Below, piece after piece: positions 1 to 7,684 of a DNA stretch of 64,000 bases. The stretch lies in contig OZ024871.1 in NCBI GenBank assembly GCA_964017185.1, positions 31,224,488-31,288,487 of the forward strand. The letters are read 5' to 3'. The notes under the pieces were generated by a model, which was not told where the DNA came from, did no database searches, and saw nothing but the letters and a program-made list of their open reading frames with translations. Position 1 is the stretch's first letter. The number at the start of each line of letters is the position of its first letter. The DNA comes from Rugalucina vietnamica. Lineage: Eukaryota; Mollusca; Bivalvia; Lucinida; Lucinidae. A program made the position numbers and the translations under genes.

Positions 1-457
1 TAACCCAGTTCTTTTTTCCTTCTGCAATATATTTGTTATAACAGACTCTGAGCCACTCAGCAAATAAGTATTTTTCCAATTTAGAGTGAATGCCTTTAAT
101 GTTGAGGTATCTTAGATATGTATTTATTTTTTCCACTATGGCGTGAATGTTATATTCAGTTGCTCTCTCAGAAGCTCTTTGTATTTTTTGTATGTTTTGG
201 CTGCGAGGATTTGAAATAATACTATCTTCCAACTTAAACAATATATCTTGTTGTTTGGTAGATGTTGTTTTTCTTACTGGATCCACAGTTCTCAATTCAT
301 TTAATCTTTTTTCAAGCTCTTCAATTCCAGCCGACTCTACTGGAACATCTGGCAAATCAATATCATTCTCTTTCAAACGTTTTAAGCGCTCCTCGAGTTC
401 TAATGTATCAATGGGAACTTCTGGAAGCTGATCATCACTTTGTTGGCATTTTTTTTT
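1..457 (-). CDS. Open minus-strand frame running off the left edge, probably the continuation of the 435-698 gene
   Basis: Reading the minus strand from about 457 to base 1 gives roughly 150 codons with no stop. The product is charged and helical, rich in Glu, Lys and Leu, with a Leu/Glu-rich segment containing DTLELEERLKRLKEND. It has no ATG near its start and directly follows the 87-codon frame ending at 435. The two frames overlap and are offset by one base at a run of nine A residues (451 to about 458). I read this as one gene split by a homopolymer indel, a true mutation or an assembly error. Function unknown. Confidence 0.5.
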
Positions 458-698
458 CAAATAATTTGAAGACAGAAGTGTGTACGCTACTCAGATAATC
501 CAACAATTCACGATCAAAACACGAATCACTTTCAACTGTTCTCTGAACTGCTGTATGTAAAAGATTAATGTATTTTATCAAAGAGCAGTAGTGAGATCTA
601 TTTGTAAAATCCTCTTTTGAAATCTTTTCACCACTGTTTGCTTTATTTTCGATAAATGTTTCCAACTCTTTTATATATTCACTGAAAGACACATCCAT
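435..698 (-). CDS. Small helical protein, N-terminal part of a probably frameshifted gene
   Basis: This is an 87-codon frame starting MDVSFSEYIKELETFIENK. It is predicted mostly helical and shows no motif I recognise. The start is supported by an A-rich leader and a TATATA-like stretch about 15 bases upstream. The frame stops just after a run of nine A residues, and beyond the run a different frame stays open to the window edge. The true protein is therefore probably longer. It is the leftmost visible gene and is transcribed away from the integrase across a 293-bp spacer. Membership of the Polinton is inferred from position and A/T-rich style. Confidence 0.5.
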   Translation of the reverse strand: MDVSFSEYIKELETFIENKANSGEKISKEDFTNRSHYCSLIKYINLLHTAVQRTVESDSCFDRELLDYLSSVHTSVFKLFEKKMPTK

Positions 699-991
699 AT
701 TTTATCCTGAGGTATATAAGTTTGAACAGACAGACAGATAAACCGACAATTACATGTTAATTTTATCTTTACCTATCATCACACTGATAGTGGACATCAA
801 AGTCCAAAATGGGATTCCCCTCGTGTCAGTCAGAATATGATAACGTTAAGCAAACAAATAACTTCTGCTTAATCAGTGAAACTCAAGTTATGACGGGACA
901 ATTGAATTATGTTAGGATTTTAGTAGGGGTCATATTGGAATCGTCTTAGACTTTTAGGAACTGCCGCTTGACACAAAAAGACCAGATGGCA
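699..991. other. 293-bp spacer without a recognisable gene
   Basis: This spacer lies between the small helical gene and the 3' end of the integrase. It has no open frame of note and no clear inverted match to the right end of the element. It is the longest non-coding stretch within the visible Polinton except for 4028-4371. Confidence 0.5.
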
Positions 992-1915
992 TTAAGACAT
1001 ATACTTATGACTACTCACAGTATCAGCCGGAACAATAAGCAGTTCTTCTTTGACAAAACCCCTTTGTGGTGCCGGTTTCTTTAAATAATAAACTCTTATG
1101 CCCTGCGTAAAAATGTTATAATCAATCTCATGAACATTGACAGACCATACTGGGTCTGTGGCTCGCCTCTTACCGCCTTCTAATTCTCCTGGCTGATACA
1201 AATATCTTACATTTGCATATGGACAAATTGGAAGATCAGCTTTTCTTGTTACAACAATTGGAGGGGCTTTTTTCGTCTCCGCATTTAGTGCTTTAATGAC
1301 GCTAGGCAATCTCTTAACCCATTCCCTGTTGCGCTTATGTGGATTTTCTAGCTCTCTGGCATATTGATAACCAAACAGTCGTTCAGCCAAAGTTCTGTTG
1401 AATCTTTCTACAACGCCTTGGTCTCTGTGTATATCTGCATGACCCCGCCGTATTCTAACATGGTGTTTCTCCATTAATTCTGATACAGCACCCATAAATT
1501 CTCTTCCGGGGTCGACTTGCAGCAATCTTGCGTATTTCAAATGTCTACTATATATTTTCTCAAAGGCTTTAGCAACTTCTTTGCTATCTTTCGAGGTCAA
1601 TGCTTCTGCTTCTTTGTATCGCGTTCCCAGGTCCACAACAGTTAAAGCATATTTGTATGTTTTGTTTACTCTCCCGACCTTAACTGTGTCATATGGCAGA
1701 AACAACAGATCAGCTTGATGAACTTCATTCTTCGCAGAGACATCAAACCTCGGCCGTATTATTTTCTTAGGTGCGGGTAAATATATCTGCCAGATTGCTT
1801 GCTTTTTCAAGAATTCAAGTGCTTGTTTTTCACTGACCTTTGCCTCTTTTGCTAATCTTTTAATTGCGGTTTGACCTCTCCAAAATCCTTTGGGACTGTA
1901 GTATATTTTTTCCAT
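992..1915 (-). CDS. Polinton integrase (retroviral-type rve/DDE)
   Basis: This 307-residue protein catalyses insertion of the element into chromosomal DNA. The rve catalytic triad is visible as D69 (HQADLLFL), D135 (LQVDPGREFMG) and E170 (GVVERFNRT), with 34 residues between the last two, close to the classical DD35E spacing. An N-terminal helical region comes first and a small beta-rich C-terminal domain ends around VYYLKKPAPQRGF. No chromodomain is evident, although some Polinton integrases carry one. The start ATG lies in a 46-bp A/T-rich spacer shared with the divergent 1962 gene. The frame is intact with all catalytic residues present. Confidence 0.93.
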   Translation of the reverse strand: MEKIYYSPKGFWRGQTAIKRLAKEAKVSEKQALEFLKKQAIWQIYLPAPKKIIRPRFDVSAKNEVHQADLLFLPYDTVKVGRVNKTYKYALTVVDLGTRYKEAEALTSKDSKEVAKAFEKIYSRHLKYARLLQVDPGREFMGAVSELMEKHHVRIRRGHADIHRDQGVVERFNRTLAERLFGYQYARELENPHKRNREWVKRLPSVIKALNAETKKAPPIVVTRKADLPICPYANVRYLYQPGELEGGKRRATDPVWSVNVHEIDYNIFTQGIRVYYLKKPAPQRGFVKEELLIVPADTVSSHKYMS

Positions 1916-1961
1916 TATTTTGTTTTAAAGAAAAAAATATTAATATAAAAAAAGAAACAAA
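1916..1961. promoter_or_regulatory. Bidirectional promoter spacer, integrase / 132-aa gene
   Basis: A 46-bp almost pure A/T spacer separates two divergent start codons and must contain both promoters and both 5' leaders. Each ATG follows an A-rich run when read in its own direction. The same arrangement recurs at 6297-6343, 10596-10639 and 15011-15069. Confidence 0.5.
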
Positions 1962-2360
1962 ATGTCAAACATGCAAAAGTTAGAAATTGCAAATCAGACA
2001 GTGAGTACGCAATTCGCACAACCAACAACTGAAGAATTTGAACAAATGCTAAATGAGCAAAGCTATCATGATACAAAGAAATGGACTGATTTAGAACTAA
2101 ATAAAATTTTTATAATAACTGATTTCAGGACAGTTGTAACAAGTAATGGTGAAAGTGTAATTTTAAATATCTTAAATGAAGGAGAAGTATGGTGCCCCTT
2201 TCATCTCGCCGACAAGATTAAAAACAAGCCCCCACCATTTTATGTTAGACCGCTTGGTTTAAAACCTTGTAAGAAGAACAGAAAAAATAAATATCATGCA
2301 TATGACTTGGTTATTCCCGAAGCCTCTGATTGTATGCAAGGAGATTATGTAAGTCATTAA
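1962..2360 (+). CDS. Small conserved-looking Polinton protein, possible OB-fold ssDNA-binding protein
   Basis: 132 residues. The central part, around ELNKIFIITDFRTVVTSNG followed by a beta-rich stretch and LADKIKNK, resembles small beta-barrel proteins with the pattern 'nkxYxIxxxrxVxTxxGxxvxLxL' that recur in invertebrate Polinton-like loci. I infer a role in DNA binding or replication from that pattern, not from a catalytic motif. The first 35 residues are polar and probably disordered. The gene is divergent from the integrase and convergent with the next gene, with 14 bp between stop codons. It could equally be a virion component. Confidence 0.6.
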   Translation: MSNMQKLEIANQTVSTQFAQPTTEEFEQMLNEQSYHDTKKWTDLELNKIFIITDFRTVVTSNGESVILNILNEGEVWCPFHLADKIKNKPPPFYVRPLGLKPCKKNRKNKYHAYDLVIPEASDCMQGDYVSH

Positions 2361-2374
2361 TTTTTTTTTTATCT

Positions 2375-2800
2375 TCACAACAGCTTGTAAGCCGCAAACC
2401 CAACAGCTGACATCCCCAACACAATAAACACAATTTCTTTATCTTGTTGATTAGACGATGGAACATAATAATCACTTAATTGGGGCTCTGGTGGGAGCGG
2501 ATCCAGTTGCTTGCCAGTAATATAATAATACTGTTTCATAGCTTGATCTACATCTTCAAAAGTCTGCACAGCATGGTGCTCGTTTTGCATCTGTTCATTT
2601 ATAAAATCTAATCTCTGCATTCTTTTCTTGCTCCATGCAGCCTGTGCTGCTTCTAACTGTTCGACTGCTTTGTCATGTCTTTCTCTTTCTTTTTCCGCAT
2701 CATCGCTTTTGCCTAGTTTCGAGAATAAATAGTTTCCTCCTGTAAACGCTAAGGCATTTACAATTGCACCACCAATCATCATTGCCACGGCAGTTGCCAT
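2375..2800 (-). CDS. Polinton membrane protein with two hydrophobic ends
   Basis: 141 residues. A hydrophobic, Gly/Ala-rich N-terminus (about residues 3-28) precedes a strongly charged helical segment (about 33-75), then a Pro-rich stretch (LPPEPQLSDYY) and a C-terminal membrane segment (about 122-141). Proteins with the same order, especially the KERERHDKA and PLPPEPQLSD patches, occur beside other marine-invertebrate Polinton genes as far as I recall; the function is not known. A structural or membrane-remodelling role in the particle is inference. The ATG follows an A-rich leader. Confidence 0.7.
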   Translation of the reverse strand: MATAVAMMIGGAIVNALAFTGGNYLFSKLGKSDDAEKERERHDKAVEQLEAAQAAWSKKRMQRLDFINEQMQNEHHAVQTFEDVDQAMKQYYYITGKQLDPLPPEPQLSDYYVPSSNQQDKEIVFIVLGMSAVGFAAYKLL

Positions 2801-2846
2801 TTTTTTATGTAACAGAAAAAAAATAAGTACAAAATAATTTATTATA

Positions 2847-3080
2847 CTACTTCATGATATCAGCTGGTATAATACCTTGTTTAATCAGCATGTCTCTTGT
2901 GGCCATAGCCAACAGAATATCAATAGATAACATCGCAATATCACCCATATTAAAATCTACTCTAGGTGGCGATCTTCTTAGTAATTTTTTACCAATCTCT
3001 GAATAACCAACAGTTAAAACAGTCTCTACTCCTGCGTGGTATAACATGTTTACAATTTGTTTGCCATCGATTGCAGCCAT
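2847..3080 (-). CDS. Small hydrophobic Polinton protein of unknown function
   Basis: 77 residues if translation starts at MAAIDGKQIV, which follows an A-rich leader like those of the neighbours. The longer in-frame start at 3140 would overlap the next gene's stop region and adds a low-complexity Ile/Asn/Lys-rich tail, so I prefer the internal start. The C-terminal half (about residues 44-66) is hydrophobic, and a short RRSPPR basic patch lies in the middle. It sits in a run of small minus-strand genes for probable membrane or virion proteins. Confidence 0.6.
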   Translation of the reverse strand: MAAIDGKQIVNMLYHAGVETVLTVGYSEIGKKLLRRSPPRVDFNMGDIAMLSIDILLAMATRDMLIKQGIIPADIMK

Positions 3081-3120
3081 TTTTTTATTTTCAGGATATA
3101 TATTTTTTTTTAAAAATAAA

Positions 3121-3522
3121 TTAATCATCAAAAGGATCATACACTTTCTTTACAGCGGTCTTTGCAGTGTGGTTAATTTGTTTTTCTTCTTTCTTCGGTT
3201 GCATACGGATAAAATAAAATCCAGCGGCTAATGTAACAATGGCTATGGGTATAAAATAGTTTTTGTAGTTCTTTGGCAAGTTTACATGTTGTTTTATTTC
3301 TAGCTCATCTTTTGTTATCTCTGATGGTTCTATCTCTGTTTTAGCTGACTCAGTTTCAGACTTAGCAGCCTCAGCAGCTTCACGTTTAGCCTTTCTTGCA
3401 GCAGCACCTTTTTTCCCAGCTTCAACTCGTTTTGGATTTTTCTGTCTGACTGGCATCAAAGTGCTGGTTGACTCGGTTGACTTAATTGACTCTAGATCAG
3501 TGTTATCAGTTTCATTGTTCAT
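3121..3522 (-). CDS. Basic single-pass membrane protein of the Polinton
   Basis: 133 residues from the ATG at 3522; a start at 3585 would add a Lys/Ile-rich low-complexity tail. A Ser/Thr/acidic N-terminus is followed by a basic Ala/Lys region (KNPKRVEAGKKGAAARKAKR, about 28-47) that could bind nucleic acid. A transmembrane segment (FIPIAIVTLAAGFYFI) and a short charged tail follow. The start overlaps the end of the upstream gene by 11 bases, so the two may be translated from one transcript. Function unknown; the basic patch plus membrane anchor would suit a genome- or capsid-associated minor protein. Confidence 0.6.
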   Translation of the reverse strand: MNNETDNTDLESIKSTESTSTLMPVRQKNPKRVEAGKKGAAARKAKREAAEAAKSETESAKTEIEPSEITKDELEIKQHVNLPKNYKNYFIPIAIVTLAAGFYFIRMQPKKEEKQINHTAKTAVKKVYDPFDD

Positions 3523-4027
3523 TTTGTATATTTTCAATATCTTTATTTTCAAACTCAATATTTTTATTTTTATTAGAAAAATCAATATGTCGCACTGTGG
3601 TCAGCATTGCCGTGAATGGAGCCAAATACATACCATACTGATAATACAATTCACAACAAACGCTGGTCAATGCATGATTAATAAAAGGATCTTCTTCTAA
3701 GTCTTCCATCAGTTTTGGAGGGTTGACAACATTGAAATACTTTGACACACCCATGACATATAAATTAATAAAAGCATTGCCCAATGTCTTAGTCATGCTT
3801 GCCCCTAACCTAGCTTCGTATCGACAGTAGAGTTTATTGATTTGTTCTGGTGTCATATTGTCTATGTCTGAGATTTGCAGTTCTTTGCCCAAATATTGTT
3901 TACCACCACCACCAGCAACAATGGCTGATAGCCGTTCTCGTTTTATGTCTTGTTTTTCATCTTTTGGGTTTATGTGATCTTGTGGCAGATCTTGTGAAAT
4001 ATCTTGTAATAGTTCTTCAGGATTCAT
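3512..4027 (-). CDS. Polinton protein of unknown function
   Basis: 171 residues from MNPEELLQDISQDLPQDH. The frame is open for 85 more codons upstream, but that part is built from the repeated ATAGCAATG-type DNA of the spacer and includes a hydrophobic stretch, so I chose the start after an A-rich leader at 4027. A Gln/Asp-rich N-terminus and a Gly4 turn (VAGGGGKQYLG) precede a helical domain with YCRYEARLGASMTKTLG. I recognise no catalytic motif. Neighbours on both sides are virion-type genes. An N-terminally longer, membrane-anchored form starting at 4156 is possible. Confidence 0.6.
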   Translation of the reverse strand: MNPEELLQDISQDLPQDHINPKDEKQDIKRERLSAIVAGGGGKQYLGKELQISDIDNMTPEQINKLYCRYEARLGASMTKTLGNAFINLYVMGVSKYFNVVNPPKLMEDLEEDPFINHALTSVCCELYYQYGMYLAPFTAMLTTVRHIDFSNKNKNIEFENKDIENIQNEQ

Positions 4028-4371
4028 TTTTATTTTATGAAATTTAATTTTTATTTTCAAATAATTTGAATATAAATATAGTATCGAGCATCCAACAGCA
4101 AATGCACATGAGATATTTATGATAGACGCAGCTATATTAATCACTTCTAAAAGCATTGCTATTTTCCTATAAGCAATTTTTATTTTTTTATGAGCATTGC
4201 CATGAGTATTGCTAAATTTGCTATGAGCATTGCTAAATTTGCTACAAGAAATGCTTAAGCAAAGTGCTAAATGTCCCATCAATCTCCATGTTTTTTGCTA
4301 TAAGCCATTATTAACATTGCTATATGCATTGCTATAAGTATTGCTATCAATACTCTCAGAAAAAAAAAAGA
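4028..4371. repeat. Gene-free spacer with a degenerate ATAGCAATG repeat
   Basis: This is the largest internal spacer of the element. From about 4140 to 4350 it contains around a dozen variants of the 8-9-base word ATTGCTAT / ATAGCAAT, often as GAGCATTGCTAAATTTGCTAT pieces in tandem. It lies immediately 3' of the ATPase stop. A TTCAAATAATTTGAA near-palindrome at 4058-4072 is also found at 457-471. Confidence 0.6.
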
Positions 4372-5004
4372 TTAATCAACAAGCCAATAGTTAGTTGGCT
4401 GGTCTGTTTTCAAAATTAACTTACGATGCTTTACTTTGGCTAATTTTTCTTTTATTCTTTGCCTCTCTTCTAAAGTGGGGATTACATCATTTTCTCGCAG
4501 ACAACTTTCAAAACTATCTCTGTCTTTTGTGTAAAACATGCAAAGCCATTTTGTCTGTTCCCGTAAATCTTTCAAAACGGAATTATACCTCTGTGAAATC
4601 ACCCACACTGATTGCTCTGCATGTCTACCAGAGAATGCAAGTTGTGATAGCATGTCTTTTTTCTTTGTTAGTTCTTTTGTTGCACTGCAGTCATCTATGA
4701 TGTATAAGGTTGGGGAACCGGCATATTTATTGAAAAAGTATCTTAGCAGTTCTTGCAGCATCTCTTCTCCATTTCTGTTAATAGGGTTGACAATTATTAT
4801 ATTTTTATTTTTAGGCTTATGAATGTTGCCAATCCAAGACCTACTCTTATATGCTTTGTTCCATTGTATAGTGGGGCATAAAATAATAATGTGTTCAAAC
4901 ACACCTTTATATTCAGTCTCCAGCAAGTCTAAAACAAACTCGGTCTTCCCACATCCTGTTTGACCGCAGATAATTGCACAATGTGCATATTTTGGCAGTT
5001 CCAT
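4372..5004 (-). CDS. Genome-packaging ATPase (A32/FtsK-HerA type)
   Basis: 210 residues. Walker A is GQTGCGKT at residues 14-21 and Walker B is TLYIIDDC with D104-D105. A sensor-like Gln follows in SVWVISQ (Q138). This is the compact P-loop ATPase that Polintons, adenovirus-like and nucleocytoplasmic large DNA viruses use to drive DNA into the capsid. Length and motif spacing fit the Polinton family. It lies 26 bp downstream of the capsid gene on the same strand, so the two are probably co-transcribed. The frame is intact. Confidence 0.9.
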   Translation of the reverse strand: MELPKYAHCAIICGQTGCGKTEFVLDLLETEYKGVFEHIIILCPTIQWNKAYKSRSWIGNIHKPKNKNIIIVNPINRNGEEMLQELLRYFFNKYAGSPTLYIIDDCSATKELTKKKDMLSQLAFSGRHAEQSVWVISQRYNSVLKDLREQTKWLCMFYTKDRDSFESCLRENDVIPTLEERQRIKEKLAKVKHRKLILKTDQPTNYWLVD

Positions 5005-5030
5005 TGACGGTTTTATTATCCTAAATTTTT

Positions 5031-6296
5031 TTAATATCTAACATCTTTAAATCTTCCATCTTCAAAATTAATTTGTGCATCTTGAACAACATACAAATAT
5101 AAATTAATCGGTTCATCTGCTCCTTGTTCTTTTGTTATCTGAATTGTAATACCTTCAGATGCATTTTCAACTTTTCTCCCTGAGCCATGAAGTGTATTGT
5201 CATCTGTTGACCGTAAGTCTAACCACAGTGCATAATTATTAGTGAGATACTTTCCTATTGTAACAGTGGTTAAATACAAGTCCTTGGCAACAATATCTGT
5301 TTCTTCATTTCTTTTTGATGTCAGAGCAAAGTATTTATTAACTTCATCCCACTGTTGATACGATTTCATTCCCTGGCTGTATAATTGGTTCGGTACACCT
5401 TCTATAGTCATTTCTACTTTTGTAATGTTTGGATTAAAGTAGTCTTCTGTGCTTGTTCTGTCTGGGTCTTCGAATAACATAAGAATTCCTTTCATACTCT
5501 TTGCTGGGACATTCAGATTGATATTCCATAGTGTATCAAGTTTCTTCTTTGTAATTTTTCTGTGTCGAAGTATTCGGTCATAGAATATTGTCATTCTGCC
5601 ATCATACTGTGTTCTTATTTGACGAGCCAATTCAGTGTCGGTAACTTGATCAAATTCTAAGCAGATATTTGTGATGACATATTTTGCATCAGCATCTGAT
5701 GACTTTATCACTTTGTTATAGTCATTAAATGTAAGTTCGTATTCAAGTCTGTCTCCCAATCCTGCTTGATAAAATGGCATATGTGTTTCCAGTAATTCAA
5801 AGTCAAGTGGGATGCAAAACCTTGTTCCATACGCTTTTGCAATGGCTTCATCTTCTTTGTCAGAACTAGCATTACCAGCTCCAAAACGATGTTTCAACAT
5901 GTTTGCTTTGCCGATGCCTTGGTAGGCCATGTTAAGTCTCTCAGATGGTGATTTCCACAGATCAATGTAACAATGGTAAATATCACTGTCATCAATAGAC
6001 ATCACTTCATTGCCTGAGATTTTAATTGTGGTTTTCTTTACTATCGCTCTTCCTAGATTTTGGTAAACAGTGGCATTAGCATCTGTGCTTTTAATTTCGA
6101 TTTCGAATGCAAGGCGAGCACTTCTGGGGACAATAACATCATTACTGCCTAGATTTGGAAACCGTACTAAAAGTTGTTGGTTTTGATCAATGGTGCTTGG
6201 ATTGTTTGTTATTACTACGCTTTGACGAATGCCTCGGACACCTAAAGGCTTTCTTAGATTTCTGTATGGGTTGAGTTTATTTCCGTAAGCGGACAT
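5031..6296 (-). CDS. Probable major capsid protein (double jelly-roll)
   Basis: 421 residues, mostly beta strands, with no membrane segment. Features expected of Polinton major capsid proteins are an N-terminal arm, a PRSARLAFEIEI strand, internal repeats of strand-rich sequence compatible with two jelly rolls, and the conserved tail YVVQDAQINFEDGRF. Its place directly upstream of the packaging ATPase is also typical. I infer identity from length, composition and order; a structure prediction would settle it. It starts in a 47-bp A/T-rich divergent spacer shared with the 6344 gene. The frame is intact. Confidence 0.75.
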   Translation of the reverse strand: MSAYGNKLNPYRNLRKPLGVRGIRQSVVITNNPSTIDQNQQLLVRFPNLGSNDVIVPRSARLAFEIEIKSTDANATVYQNLGRAIVKKTTIKISGNEVMSIDDSDIYHCYIDLWKSPSERLNMAYQGIGKANMLKHRFGAGNASSDKEDEAIAKAYGTRFCIPLDFELLETHMPFYQAGLGDRLEYELTFNDYNKVIKSSDADAKYVITNICLEFDQVTDTELARQIRTQYDGRMTIFYDRILRHRKITKKKLDTLWNINLNVPAKSMKGILMLFEDPDRTSTEDYFNPNITKVEMTIEGVPNQLYSQGMKSYQQWDEVNKYFALTSKRNEETDIVAKDLYLTTVTIGKYLTNNYALWLDLRSTDDNTLHGSGRKVENASEGITIQITKEQGADEPINLYLYVVQDAQINFEDGRFKDVRY

Positions 6297-6343
6297 GTTT
6301 TTTTTTTTTCAGAAAAATAAAAAAATAAATTAAAATAAAAACA
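6297..6343. promoter_or_regulatory. Bidirectional promoter spacer, capsid / 446-aa gene
   Basis: A 47-bp A/T-only-like spacer lies between divergent ATGs. It contains the recurrent AAAATAAATT word (about 6322-6331). A T-run directly precedes the capsid start when read on the + strand, giving an A-rich leader in the capsid mRNA. Confidence 0.5.
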
Positions 6344-7684
6344 ATGGCAGAAGGTGGATATGAATTTGAGAATCCAGAATTCGATAGAGATGATTATGAT
6401 AAGGATGAAACCGATGAAAAATCTTTTATGGATGAAGAAGATTTTCAAAGAACATTGAATAACCAGTATAAAGCATTAGACGATCTCAAAGGTAACACTC
6501 TAGAAGAACATACAACGAAATTGCTAAAAATGTTGGTAAAACGATTTTATGAAAGAAATCAAGTAGCCATGACACTTGATGTAGATGAAGCAGAGTGGAA
6601 TATTAGAAACGATGGTCGCAGTAGACCGATTTTATATTTGGAAGTAGATGGAGAAGATTATGAGATGTCATATTATAAATCGAACAAACCTGATGCTATT
6701 TTACAGTTCTATTCGGTTGACACACTTCAAAGAAAATATGGTGTTAATTTCATGAGAGTTGATTTAGGTATAGTTGATTATAAACCATCTGCTGCAAGAC
6801 TTAAGGAAGGTAGAGCAGCATTTCAGGCATTGATAAAAACTAAAGATACGATTGCAACAGAAGAAATACCACTACAAGATCTGTCAACCACACAAGATGT
6901 TCAAAATACAGTTGATACAGCAAATCAAGTTGAAACATCTCTACAAAACTCACTAACTGATTGGAACTTAGAGCTTCCAGATGTTAAAAATGCACATACC
7001 CAAACAGAAGGATTAACATTCAGAGAGCTACAGGGTTTAGATAAGGCATTGCAGCGCACTCGCGGTGAACTGGCTAATAACTTAGCGAAACTAACTGATC
7101 TAGACAAAGACATAGCCAAAGAAAGAAGAAAACTAGATGAAGCAGAAGATGAAATAAGCAAAACAGATATAAAATCTCGATTGAAAAACTTAGAAGATGA
7201 AAGAGGTGCAAGGCTTGAGGCTGCCACTGCTAACAAAGAAGCTTTGCGGAGTCAGATAAACAGAATAAAAGAAACTATAAATAAAATTTTAAAAGAAGAC
7301 ACTACACTAGGTGAAAGGTTAAGAACACTATTTCGAGAACAAGGTATTACAATTGTCAGTGTTTTAACTGCCATCGGTATGATCATTGGTGTGATTGTTG
7401 AGGCTGTTATTCCAAGTGGTGGTGGAACAACTCCACCAAAACCATCTCCTAAATCAGGCGTGAAAGACTGGGTTAAAAAGCAATTGCAAAATCTAGGAAA
7501 ACTACTAGCATCTCTGGCAGGAAAGGCAGCAGCTGCATTGCCTGGAATTATTGGGTCAATAGTGTCATGGTTATTGTCTGCTACGGGTAAAGTTGTAAAC
7601 TGGTTTGGAAATAATCTATGGGCACTGGTTGTTGCTGTTGCAGGGATGTTGTATGTTGCAGCAAAAGAGTGGATTGTAAAGTAA
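6344..7684 (+). CDS. Large minor virion protein with coiled coil and membrane-active C-terminus
   Basis: 446 residues. The first 45 are strongly acidic, followed by a globular region (about 50-170). A long coiled coil follows (about 225-325, with LDKDIAKERRKLDEAEDE). A hydrophobic segment VLTAIGMIIGVIVEAV and a GGG/Pro hinge lead to an Ala/Gly/Trp-rich tail with several amphipathic helices (IIGSIVSWLLSATGKVVNW). That tail resembles membrane-perturbing minor capsid proteins in design, but the functional link is inference. The stop codon abuts the stop of the convergent next gene with no gap, both within TAATTA. Confidence 0.72.
   Translation: MAEGGYEFENPEFDRDDYDKDETDEKSFMDEEDFQRTLNNQYKALDDLKGNTLEEHTTKLLKMLVKRFYERNQVAMTLDVDEAEWNIRNDGRSRPILYLEVDGEDYEMSYYKSNKPDAILQFYSVDTLQRKYGVNFMRVDLGIVDYKPSAARLKEGRAAFQALIKTKDTIATEEIPLQDLSTTQDVQNTVDTANQVETSLQNSLTDWNLELPDVKNAHTQTEGLTFRELQGLDKALQRTRGELANNLAKLTDLDKDIAKERRKLDEAEDEISKTDIKSRLKNLEDERGARLEAATANKEALRSQINRIKETINKILKEDTTLGERLRTLFREQGITIVSVLTAIGMIIGVIVEAVIPSGGGTTPPKPSPKSGVKDWVKKQLQNLGKLLASLAGKAAAALPGIIGSIVSWLLSATGKVVNWFGNNLWALVVAVAGMLYVAAKEWIVK

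Noticed and set aside
147-498. Two overlapping plus-strand frames of 94 and 78 codons at the left edge
   Set aside because: They run antisense to a longer open minus-strand frame that has gene-like composition and fits the neighbouring gene order.
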